NCBI GenBank assembly: GCA_017506865.1
Contig: JAFCMP010000013.1
Location: 806,001 to 870,000, forward strand
Origin: Tribonema minus
Taxonomy: Eukaryota; Sar; Xanthophyceae; Tribonematales; Tribonemataceae
DNA: 64,000 nt
Direction of reading: 5' to 3'
The position numbers were made by a program, and so were the translations under genes. Numbering within the stretch: position 1 is the first letter of the stretch; each line of letters begins with the position of its first letter. Below are positions 37,061-49,000 of this stretch, in pieces. The notes under the pieces were generated by a model, which was given only the letters and a program-made list of their open reading frames with translations, was not told the DNA's origin and ran no database searches.

Positions 37061-40000
37061 CTATGCGTCGTCGAGAGCGGCGACGCCAGGGAGCACCTGC
37101 AAACAAGATATCATTGTTAAAGTGCGTCAGACATGCAATGTGGTCGCGGCGGCGCTGACAGCAGTGATGTGTCAGGGAGCACCTGCAACCAATAATATGT
37201 CATGGTTGAAGTGTGTCAGAAATGCAATGCCGTTGCATCAGCGCCCCTTGCAGCGGCGTCAGTGCTCATTGTGGCAGTGCTCGTTGCGTGCTGTGCGCTG
37301 ACAGAGCATGCAGGGGGGTCGGCAGGGTGTCTGCACTCATGCAAGCAGTGCACTGCCACTGTTCAGCTGCTGACCATCAAGGGTTGGGCAGTAGATGCGT
37401 TCTGACGTGAAGATGAGGGTGAAGTGCGTGCGGAACATCAATCACGGCATGTACTGCAGATTCAATCGGGCTGCGCAATCTGCTATGCACGCGCGAGCAC
37501 GCACCACTGAACCTAAATCTAACCCTAAGCAAACAAGATTGAAAAGGCCTCGCAGCCGCGCGCTATAACACGGCACCTGCCCGTGCGTTCTACGCAGAAA
37601 TTTCACTGCAAAACAACATGGTTGCAGGCTGCGTACACTGTTCTACCGCACGGGCACGTTTACTGCACCACAACATTGGTTGCAGGTGCGCGCATGCAGT
37701 GTACGCCACATGCAACGTACATTTGTTGTGCAGTAGCCGTGCTCGTGCAGCAGTAGCACGTGCGGGCAGATATACACAGCCATCTGGCAGCGGCAGCGTT
37801 TGAGTGGTTGTCGTTGAGACACTGTCAGATGTCACACGCCATGTAGATTCCGTACAGCAGCTTCAAATTAGACCATCATCTGGGCTTTTTCGCGCCCTGA
37901 GCGAGAATTGCTAAAAAGCACACAGCACATGCAGCGGAGAGGCTGCGCTGTGGCGGCATGCACCACTTGTGCACCTGTACCATCTTCAACATTGAAACTT
38001 CAATTCCCACAACTTCAGATGGTGACACACCGATGGAGAGGCCCGCGGCACCTGCCCGCATGTCCTACTGCACACCTGCGTTCACTGCACGACAACATTG
38101 ATTGCACGCTGCGTACACTGCATGTATGCGCACCTTGCCCTCTAACAGCTCGAGGGACGCGCCGCCGCCCATGCCGATGAAGCCAACCCTAACCCTAAGC
38201 ACGCAAAGATTGAAGAGGCCCCGCAGCCGCGCACGCAAACATGGCACTCGCCCGCACGTTACACTGCACACCTGCGTTTTACTGTATACCAGCATTGTCG
38301 CACGCTGCGTACACTGCTCTACTGCAGAAGCGCGTTTACTGCACCACAACACTGGTTGCGTATGCAGTGTACGCAGCGTGCAACCGATGTTGTGGTGCGG
38401 TAAACGCCGCGTGTGACCAGTGTTGTCGTGCAGTCGTTGTTGTGCAGTGCACGCGCTTGCGCAGTAGAACGTGCGCGCTGCGTCCACTGCGTATGCGCAC
38501 CTTGCCCTCCAGCAGCTCGAGGGACGCGCCGCCGCCCGTGCTGATGTGCGACATCTTGTCCGCGAGACCCGCCCTCTCGACGGCCGCCACGGAGTCGCCG
38601 CCGCCGATGATGGTGGTGCACCCCTGCGTGCAAGCAATGCAAACACGATGCTTTCATTTACTATCCATGAAGGCCACGTATGTAAAGTACTATTCAAAAA
38701 AGATATTTCTAGGCACCAGTAGGTGTAGGGTTTAACCCTCAGCCCTGGGCTGTGGACCCAATTCGGCCACGGAGTAACCGCCGCCGATGTTGGTGGTGCA
38801 ACCCTGCGCGTGTGCACAAAAGCAAGACGATCAAAATGCGTTCATTTACTTTCATGAGGCCACGCATGTACACTAGGCATCAGCAGGGTTCGGGTTGGGG
38901 TTAGATCAATCCTAGCTCTCACAGCGCTGAGCTGTGGATCCAATTCGGCCACGGAGGCGCCGCCGCAAATGATGGTGGTGCACCCCTGCGCGTGCGTGCA
39001 CAAGTCAACACGAGCACAATGCGTTCATTCACTAATCACTGAGGCCACGCATGTACACCTAGGCATCAGTAGGGTTAGGCTTAGGGTTAGGTTTAGGTCA
39101 GTTCTAGCTCTCGCAGCCCTGAGCTGTGGATCCAGTCTGAGGGTGGCCTCGGTGAAGCATGGTGCTGATGGCATAAGTGCCTGTGGCGAAGGCAGCCATC
39201 CCGTACATTCACTTCAGTACCGTAAAGTCTATAATTAAGCCCATGGGGCGACTTTTTTATGAGAGCGAAAAAAGGGGGGCGGGGCGTCCTTATTATATGG
39301 AGGAAAAAAGGGTGGGGCGGATTAATAGTTGAGCCATTACAGCTTATCTAACACCATCATGAAGTGACGGGCATCGCCAGCCTTCCCGTTTCAGCGCGTT
39401 CGAACCTCGCCGGTTCAACTCAATCTTGAAGTGGCGGTTCGAAAAACTCACATCACAAGGAGCAGCAGCAGCGCAGCAGCTGCGGTAGGCTAAAACGAAG
39501 CAAGCTATGAACAAAGCTGTGCGTGAGGTACAGCATGGCAAGCAACGCAGCATGCTGGACGTCTTCCGCAATTGCCTAGCCGGGCCAATTGGTGTCCGCA
39601 ACAGCCTCAGCTCAGCCTCCCACCCTGCAACGCAGCAGGTTGTCGTGCAGATAGAGCCTGAAAGCGACAGCGATTATGCTTCTGTGTATTTGCTGCCTGT
39701 TTATGTGATTGCTGCCTTTCTGACTGCTCTGCACGTTGCTGGCAATGGCTGCTTCGCGTTGTTCTATGTGCCCAAGTAATGTGGTGATGTAGCACGAGTC
39801 ACTGAGTGGATCATCCCTGCAGCATGCGCATGCGCAGAGGGTACGTTGTGCTGCATATGCTTATGCAAGAAAGGGGGGGGGGGGCATATTTTCATGTGCA
39901 AACAAAAAGGGTGGGGCACCTTTTTAGGAGGGCTCGGAAACTCATTAAAAAGTCGCCCCATGGGCTTAATTGTAGACTTTACGGTACGCTCATTGGGGCC

Positions 40001-43000
40001 AATTCAGCTTAGGGTTAGAGATAGGGTTACCATCTTGCTCCTGACTCTGCGCCAACCAACTCCGCTTTCTCATTCCGTCAGCGAAGGAGGGCACACTTGC
40101 AGGGGGCACCACCACAACGATGTCATGCGGTGTGCGCTGAACCTGTGCATCTCCACTCCACCGAGCTACTGAGGGCAAACACACAAGAAAACAGGCACCA
40201 CCCCAACACGCGCCGCGCACTGACTCTGATGCTGCGCCTTGCAACCACAGTACTTCATGGCGAGCTCCAGCTGGTCCTCCTCAATGGGCGATGTGCCAAC
40301 CATTCAAAATGAAATGATGGTAGGGTAGGTATGCCATATACGGTACATGACATGACTAATACATACCTTGGGCGTGATCTGTGCGAGCGTCTCGGCGACG
40401 GCGAACGTGCCGCGCGCGAACGCCTCCATCTCGAACACGCCCATGGGGCCGTTCCAGATGACAGTCTTGCAGTCCGCCAGCGCGGCCTGCAGCGGATTGG
40501 GGGGGGGAAGGGGGGGGTAAGCCACGCCGCTCGCTGATGCAGCACACTGCTGCATCTATACATACGTACCAGCATGCGTGAAAACAGCGCGCGGCGTGGG
40601 GGGGGGGGGGGCGCAAGCCCCGTCGCAACGATGGCAGTGCGCCCGCGCAGCAGCGCTGCACGCACAGGCTCCGCTCTGATGGCGCACGTAGCGCCCACGC
40701 CGCGCCGCGCCGCGCTGCGTGCTGAGCGCTGCTGCGGCCACTATGTGGGTAGGTAGGTACCAGCATGCCAGGAAACAGGTGCGGCGACCGGGGCGGGCAT
40801 GCCCGGAGCCCTGTGCATGCAATTGGGGCGTTTGCGCAGAGGGCGCAAGCCGGCACGCGTTCTGGCCAGATGATGAGCGCTGCTGCGCTGCCACGCAGGT
40901 AGGTAGGTAGGCATCAGCACGTCCTGAGACGCACGCCTCCCATGTGGAGCCCTGGGGCACGCGCGGGCTGATGAGTGTGACAACTCACAAATCCCACACT
41001 CAGTAGTCGGTACAGTTGTCAGTTGAGCTCCAGGGTGAGCCACACCTGGTCTGTTGTCAAGGGCTGAGTGCAGCGCAGTGACCGTCGGCATCTCACCAGC
41101 TGCACATGTGGACTTGCGCTGAGAAGAGGTCTTAGGGTGGTCGCATGTTCATAGGGTTAGGGTTAGGGTTAGGGTTAGGGTAACCCTGCGCGCTCACTCG
41201 CCAGTTGTCCATGGAGATGCGCGAGGTGTTTGTCACTGCATCGCTGCTGCTGCTTTCAGTCAGAGGGTGCGCCAGGGCAGGCGGCGACTGCGTGGCTGAG
41301 CACTGTCGCGGCTTTGCATTTGCAGCCTCGCTCACAGCGCCTAGGTCAAATGCTTCTCGCCTAGGTCAGCGCCAGGTTGGGGGTTTGTGAGGGCGATGGA
41401 GCATGAGCGATGAGCACCGGAAGCGTGCGCGTTCGGCCTCTCGTCGCGCCGGACAATGCGGCCACGCATACATGACCGTGAAGTCCGGCGTGAACACATC
41501 AGCGGCCTGCGGCGCAAAGGCGGCACGGCGTGCGTATTTCCGAAGCACCTGCCGCCCGCGTCATGCGTTGATATGCTGGCCATGCCCCTCAAGGCCGCAC
41601 GACACGGCATCAAAACATTAACATCTGCCTCGCGCGAAGACGGGGGGGGGGGGGGGTTAGCTGGAACAACTCCCCAGTGGGGGGGCTCTTCACATGTTCA
41701 GATGAGGGAGGGATATTGACCGGTGGGTACGGGAATCGTGGAGACCGTGTCAACACATGACGACAAACCGCACCTGTATTTCCTTTGTGGCCTCCGGGCC
41801 GTTGTCTAGACCCAGCCAGCCATCGGGGATGGCGTCGGCCTTGACGACACGCGTGTTGGCGTCGGCGGCAAACTTGTCCGCGATGACGATGTCCGAGGGC
41901 AGGATCAGCTCCACCCCCTTCTCCTTGGCAATCTTCTCTAGCTGCGGTGTTGTGAGGAGGGGGGGGTTGGGGGGGGGTCAGAGGGGCAAACGGGAATGAG
42001 CACCGCAAATCAAAAGGCCTGGAATGCTGACAGCTGAGGAGGGGATCAGCTGGACGTCAGCTCTACTCCCCTTCTCCTTGGCGGTCTTCTCTAGCTGTTG
42101 GGTTGTGAGGCAGTGGAGGAGACGGGCAAATGTGGATGAGCATCGTATCTTAGCTTGACTGCCACGGAGATGTATGATCAGCTGGATGCCCAACCCCAAT
42201 CCTAGCCCTAGCCCTTGTTGTGGCATGCGCTCAGACTGTCGGTACCGCCTCATTGTTCGACTACTGCACAGAGCGTGGGAAACATGCGGGCGTGCGCATT
42301 CCACCGCGTACCTTTTTAAAGCAACGGCATGTATGCATTACCCACGGAGTAAGTGCCAAGGCCATGCCATGCATGCTGTACATGGACACCTCGGCAACAA
42401 CGGTAGTAGCACATACCTTGGAAGCATTGTCAGAGGATCATGAGCCAACGTAACATAGCTTCAACGATAATGGCAGGTCAGTATGCCACACACAGTGCTG
42501 ACGTGCCCTTGCGGCGACCTCCAGCTCGTCCGCCTCGATGCGCCGCGCGCCGACGTTCAGGATGACAAATGATAGGTTCATAGCGTAGGTACACGCAGTA
42601 CATACAACTGCTGGTCCTCTTCAGGGTCAGTTATGCCATATAGAGTACGTGGAGACGAATCGAATGATCGTAGAGCTCACGACATGCCCTAGTGGCGAGC
42701 TTCAAGTGGTCCTCCTCAATGAGCATGGCGCTGACGTTCAAAACAAAACAATTGCAGGGTAGGTATACCACATGCAGTACATACATGCCTTGGTGGCGAG
42801 CTCCTGCTGGCCCTCCTGAAGGTCCGGGTGTTGAAGTCAAACAATGGTAGGGTAGGTATGCCATACAGTACATACATACATACCTTGGTGGCGAGCTCCA
42901 GCTGGTCCTCCTCAACGAGCGAGGCGCCGACATTCAGTCCGCGCGCCTTGAGGAACGTGAACACCATGCCGCCGCCGATGATCAGCTTGTCCACCTGGTG

Positions 43001-46000
43001 CCATGCAGGAGTGCAGTGCACAAGTATTGGCGCTTCTTGTTTTTCAGGTTGATCTGAACCCACAGCAAAAAAGACGGGAAGGTGTGAATGGGGTGGTTTC
43101 CAGGTCTGATATGTGGGTTCTGCTTGCTTATCTCAAACACCACGCTGTTCAGGAGCATCATGGCTTAGGAATAGGGGTAGGATCAGGTGCCACAGGCGGC
43201 CATGCAGACGCGAGGGGAATGGGTAACAGACGCGGATTCCGTGCGGCCGCCAATGATCAGCTATCGATGAGCTCGTACACTTGGGTGCCACGCAGGAGTG
43301 CAGTACCGGCCGCGTCTAAGGCTTGTCTGTAGATAGCTGTGTGAGTGCGTGTGTGTATGCGCGACATATCCCAGCGGGGAATGCATGCACGAGCTCAATT
43401 GGGGCATACGTGTTGTACACTACGTGCGGTCATGGGGTTAGGGTTAGGGTTAGGGTTAGGGTTTTCGCCCCTCCAGCGGAGTCAAATCAAGTCAGGCGGC
43501 TGACACACTCAGCGGAGGGGTGTTTTCCTGATTGTACAAGTGTCATGTGAGAAAGATGCAGTGCTTGCTTGTCGTTTCAGTGCACAGGCAGTCGACCATA
43601 CGCAAGGGCGCCACGGAAAAGCGATCGACAGCCTGCCGCCGGTCACCAGTGCACCAACTGTCATGCCGGAGTACTACGGAGTGCACGAGTGAACTGCAGC
43701 CGCACCGTTGCTACTGCACACACAGTACACGCGTGATTTGCTAAGGGAGCACGAACGAACCGCTGCTGAGCACACACCAGCGCAACCGCCTGGCGACATG
43801 CGGGCCATTGCGGTTACACAACTGAACTGAAGTATTCAGGGCACGGCGCACGGATGAACCGTCACAGACACGCAAGTGAGCTAGTGTCGCACGGTGCAGG
43901 TGGCGCGCACTGCAGTGCTGTAGCCAACTACTGTAGAGTGCGCAAGTAAAACAGTTGCGCGTAAATCGGCATGGCTGCCTCGCTGCCGCAGACACAACAC
44001 AGTCCACGAGTGAACTGTAAATAGGGTCCACGGTCCACGAGTCAACTGTGCAGGGTGCACAGGCGAGTCGCGCAACCGCCCACACATCAGCGTAACCCAT
44101 TATTCATCAGTCCTTAAGCGAACTGCTGCAGGGTACACAAGTGAACCACAGCTATGCGTACTTGAGCGCAGTATAATCAGTTGCAGCCTCACTTTGGCGC
44201 GCATGCTCTCATCCCATCATTCATCAGTCCACAAGTGGACTGCTGCAGCGGTACACGAGTGAACCTCGTCTGCGTTCACTTGAGCGCAGTACAATCAGTT
44301 GTAGCCTCACCTTTGCGAGCATGCTCTCAATGACGCCTATCTTGGAGGACACCTTGGAGCCGCCCACGATGGCCGCAAAGGGGCGCTTGGGATCGGATAT
44401 CGCGCCCTGCGACGTGGGATGAGACGGCACACGCAGAGCGGAAAAGGAGCGTAAGCGATCGGCATGGATGCCTGTTGACGCGCACGCAGGTGCTGACCCT
44501 GACCCTGTTGAAGTATGGAAAATTCCTGCTTCAATCATCTGGTAACGGGTGTTGAAATATGGACAGTTCCTGCTTCAATCATCTGGTAACGAGGGGGATT
44601 CAGACCCGGCAGTTTCATAGCACGTCAGGCGTGTTCTCGGGAATGTGCATGACTTGACGATCACATCTACTGTCTGACGGTTACATTCTGCTTTGTCTAG
44701 TAATGTCCTTTCGTGAGCCCAGCACCCACGGGCTGGCAATGCCTCTCAGCCTCCTCTGCTGCATTTGCTAGTGCGCAACACTGCATTTCTAACACTGAAT
44801 CTGATTTTAGTGCTGACCCTGATTGCGCGGCGCGCATACAATGGCGCGCAACCGTCAGCGTCGGGTGTCGCGCCGCGCGCCGCGGCGATGAGACGGCCCG
44901 CGCCAGGGCAGACGAGGTGCGTGTGTGCGATCAGCGTGGGTGACTGCCAATACGCGCGCAGCGGCCGAAACCTAATCCTGAATCTAACCCTCACTGCGCG
45001 TCGCTCATCCGAGGGCACGCAACCATCGGCATGACGGTCACATTGTGTGATCACGTGACCGGCACGATGAAACCGACCTGTCGCACTCCCAGGCGTGCCA
45101 TCTGTGCAGAGCTCCGACAACTGCAGCCGCGGGCGGGCGGGGGGGGGGGGGGGGGGCGGGGGCACGTGCGCCGCCAGAAACGCCCGCAGCGTGCACTTTC
45201 TAGGGTCAGGGTCAGGGCGCGCGCGCATCCAAGTGCAAACGAGGTACCGCAGCATCACGCGCACAGACGGCTCCGCGCTCGCTGCTGCAGTGGAGCAGCC
45301 ACGACGCTGACGGCCCGGCGTCTATACCAGTTTTGTATGCGGGTGCACTGCCCGAGGCGTGGCGACTTCCAGCCATTGGCGGCGGAGTGCCGGTCGCAGA
45401 CATCGCCAGCGCGCGCGTCAGCGCCTTCGCATGCGCAGCATTTACCGTAACGCATGTCGTGGTAGCTGCATGATGCGCTATAGCAGCCTATGGAGGTGGA
45501 GCGCAGTGGCTACTGGAGCAAGGGACCGCCACACTCGCCTTGATGCACGATATGACAACAAGCACGCGCTGTGGACAGCTTAGGGTTAGGCCTGGACAGG
45601 ACTTACGGTGAGCGCTCTCCACGCAAGGACCGTCTGCAGCTGCCATGTGCGCAGCGGCGTGACAGCGTAAGGATCAAGAGGTGGACGGCCTGGCGTGCTA
45701 TGAATGCGGTCGGCCGAGAGGCTGCGTGCGCTGTCCGCACAACGGAACATGCACAAGGTCGATGGCCGCCGTGTGCACAGCAGCGGTGCTCTCCTGACAG
45801 CGGAACATTCAAGGAGTGGATGGCCCGGCGCGCTACCGCATGGGTGCCGTCAAGCACTGCACACTGAACTCGCGGTGCCGTGCGGGCGGGCGCGCGCGCT
45901 AGCGGCGGCAGCCGGGGCGACCGCCACGGGGCGCGCGCGCTCATGACTCCACGCGTGCATACATACTGTTGGAGGATATGGCAGTGACATGCTCGCTGCC

Positions 46001-49000
46001 GTTTGCACGCTTGATGGTCACGACACACGTGCCGGCAGATGGGCAGATGACGGTGAATGCGCTTCCGGCTGCGCACAAGTGGCGTCAGTCTTCTGTTGCA
46101 CTGGTCTCCTTGACGTCTGCCTTTGTCGGTGTGGAACAACAGGCTAGTGAGCGGCAGCTCTCTACACTGCATCGCATGCCCTGCTGTGTACCTCGGGCGG
46201 CGGCGGTTGCGGCAGCAGCCGGCGCAGGCGTGCGCGCGCATGACTGCACGCGCACCTACATGCCTTGCTGTGTAAGGCGGCTCAGTGCGGTGATGCTGAG
46301 CGCTGCTGTTGTGCCCACAACGACAGAGGGGCTTTCAATTTAAACAATGCGGTGTACACACACTGCACGGCGGCGGTCTTCAATTATGTAGATCTCAACA
46401 CGTGTCGTACCAGTATGATACCGAGTCGATAGGTGAGAAGTAACTCAGACTCTTATCCGACTCCGCTCGTGCCCTGACTTTGAACCTGCAAGTAGCACCT
46501 ACTTCGATGAAAATGCCCTCCAGCACACGTAGCTCGTAATGCTGCAGTGTCCAGCGATGAGACCCGAGTCCACTGCAGCTTCCCAAGTACGCCCAATAAC
46601 GACTGCTACATATAGCTGAGCTGGGGCTAGGGCCAGGGCTTCAAACATACCTACCCTCGCTGGTGCAATACCCTGCATACCTGCAGGCAGTTGAGCTCCT
46701 TCTGCAGCAGGAAGCCCGCCACGCACGGGCTCAGGTATCTGGTGACTAAGCTAGAATGAGGTTTGGGCTCCATACATACCTACCGTCGCCGCTGAAATAC
46801 CCTACATACCTGCAGGTAGTCGAGCTCCTTCTGCAGCAGCGAACCAGTCACGCACGGGCTCAGGTACCTGGTAACTGAGGTAGGGCTTCGTGCATACCTA
46901 CCCTTGCCACTGGAATACCCTACGTACCTGCAGGTAGTTGAGCTCCTTCTGCAGCAGGAAGCCGGCCACGCAAGGGCTCAGGTACTTGGTGACACCCTCC
47001 GTTGAGCCGTGCGCGCGGTGCGCGGTGCCAAACGCGTCATTGACAAACATGTCAAACGGCGCGGCGAGCTCCTGCGGAGCGGCGCGCGCGGGGGCGGCAT
47101 ACGGCATGTATGGTGCAAGTTAGGGCTAGGGTCAAGATCATGTGGGTATTATGGTGCAAGTTAGGGCTAGGGTTAGGGTGAGGGTCAGCGTCAGCAGAGA
47201 GCGCGAAGCGCGCTGCGTGGTGTTGACAAGCGCAGCAGCTGACGACATTCACGACGTTACCCTGACAACAGGAACAGCGCCGCAGTGCGGACATGCTAAT
47301 GATGCTTCGGCGTATCATATCAGTGCGCGATTGCCTGACCGAGCATGCCTCTATGCGCACTCGAAATGCATGGGGGTCAGACGGGACATGCACATAGGTG
47401 ACCAGCCAGCGCCACGCTTTGCCGGTCGTGTGCTGGGCATGTGATGCGGTGCACTAGCTGCACATTGCCTGCGGGGCGGTTGCGGCGCTATGGTGTGAGC
47501 TGCTCAGGGTTTGGGTTAGCGAAGGGGTAGGGTCAGGGTTAGGGTTAGCTTTGGGTTAGGGTTGGGAATTAGCTGAAGGTGCCGAATCGGCACAATAGCA
47601 CTCAACAGCTCCATGACCTCCTCTCAAACACTGCAAAAGCGCGAGAGCACTCTGCACTTCATCACAGACGGCGTTGTGAAGTACGACATCAACCCCCCCC
47701 CCCCACACACAGGAGACCACTCCTCACTCGCCTTGGCAAACGCGGGAACGTTCTTGGTCTCCTCCTTGTGGAAGCGCACGTTCTCCAGCAGCATCACCTC
47801 GCCGTCCTGCAGCGCGTCGACCATGGCCGCGACGGCGTCGCCCTTGCAGTCCGGCGCCATCTTACACTCCACGCCGAGCAGCTGCGACAGGCGCGGCGCG
47901 ACCGCGTCCAGGCTGAACTTGTCCTCAGGTCCGTCCTGAGGCAGAAAATTGAGACTGTCAGTCTGTGGGGTAGCAATGAAACTGTGAAATAATCTCATGC
48001 TCAGTGGGGCGAGGCGCGAAAATTCAAGTTGAAGTTGCAGCAGTCCGGCGCTATCCTGCACTCCACGCCGAGCAGCTGCGACAGGCGCGGCGCGACCGCG
48101 TCCAGGCTGAACTTGTCCTCAGGACTGTCCTGAGGCACGCCGTCGCAGTAATGAGTTTATGGAACTTTTTAGTCAGTGCCATATTTGGATTTTGCAATCG
48201 AGTGCAAATTTCATATTGAAGTTTCAGGTTTGGCGCCTGCGTCCAGGCTGAACTTGTCCTCCGGACCGTCCTGAGGCAAACCGACGCAAGCAACTGGTAA
48301 TGTCAGTCTGTGGTGCATCTATGAAAATAGGACCAACTGTCGTGCTCACAGGTGGGACGTGAGGTATGTACACTTCATGTATGTAAACTTCAAGTTGACC
48401 CGTGAAGAGGTCAAGCCGGCACAGGTAAGGCACCAAGGACTCACGCTCAGTCACGCGCGTCACGACATGCGCTGCGCATTCCAACGTGCGCTCCTTGTAC
48501 CCGTACATCTAGCGTGTGAGCAGCACCCGAGCACACCGGCGACCCCCTGACCTAGGTGCTCGCACATAGCCTCTCACCCAACCAAGCCCCAAGATCAACC
48601 CCTACCTGATGCACATGACTGCGGCAGCGGCGACCACAATCATCGGTGGAAGGCACTTGCGGCTCACCACACTTTGTCAAGTAGAGCCCCACGATCTTTT
48701 GATTCGTTTCCATCATACACACCCCTAATGAGCAGAAATTCGATGCACACGCGAGCGCGCTGGCAATAGCCCCCCCCCGACCTTGGGCCTGCCGAGGTGC
48801 GATGACAGCCCCTCTCACACAGCCAAACCCTACACCACCCCCTACCACATCAGGCACCACCCTATCCAAAAGTAGGTACTCCAAGAAAACACGTGAGCGC
48901 ACAGGCAACAGCCCCCTGACCTCGCCCCCACCCGATGCGCAAATCACAGACAAATCTATCGAAAAACATCTCCAAATGCAAGTGGGCGCACTGGCAGACT

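Larger units (their letters stand above)
40250..42830 (-). repeat. Four dispersed copies of the PGK exon 6 3' end plus donor
   Basis: The block ttggtggcgagctccagctg followed by gtcctcctcaa (real exon 6: 42884-42994) recurs near 42788, 42692, 42508 and 40255. It is accompanied by intron-side sequence ggtagggtaggtatgccata. The last copy sits beyond exon 7 and just downstream of the TIR element, so it moved over more than 2 kb. Confidence 0.8.

Noticed and set aside
38065-38817. 250-aa ORF on - spanning PGK exon 9
   Set aside because: It is a chance continuous frame through a copy of the exon 9 end and an inverted-repeat cluster. The true coding part is spliced (38501-38623).
39370-39425. GTTCGAACC B-box-like sequence near the left part of the TIR element
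   Set aside because: No A-box at the right distance and no cloverleaf pairing, so neither a tRNA nor a clear SINE.
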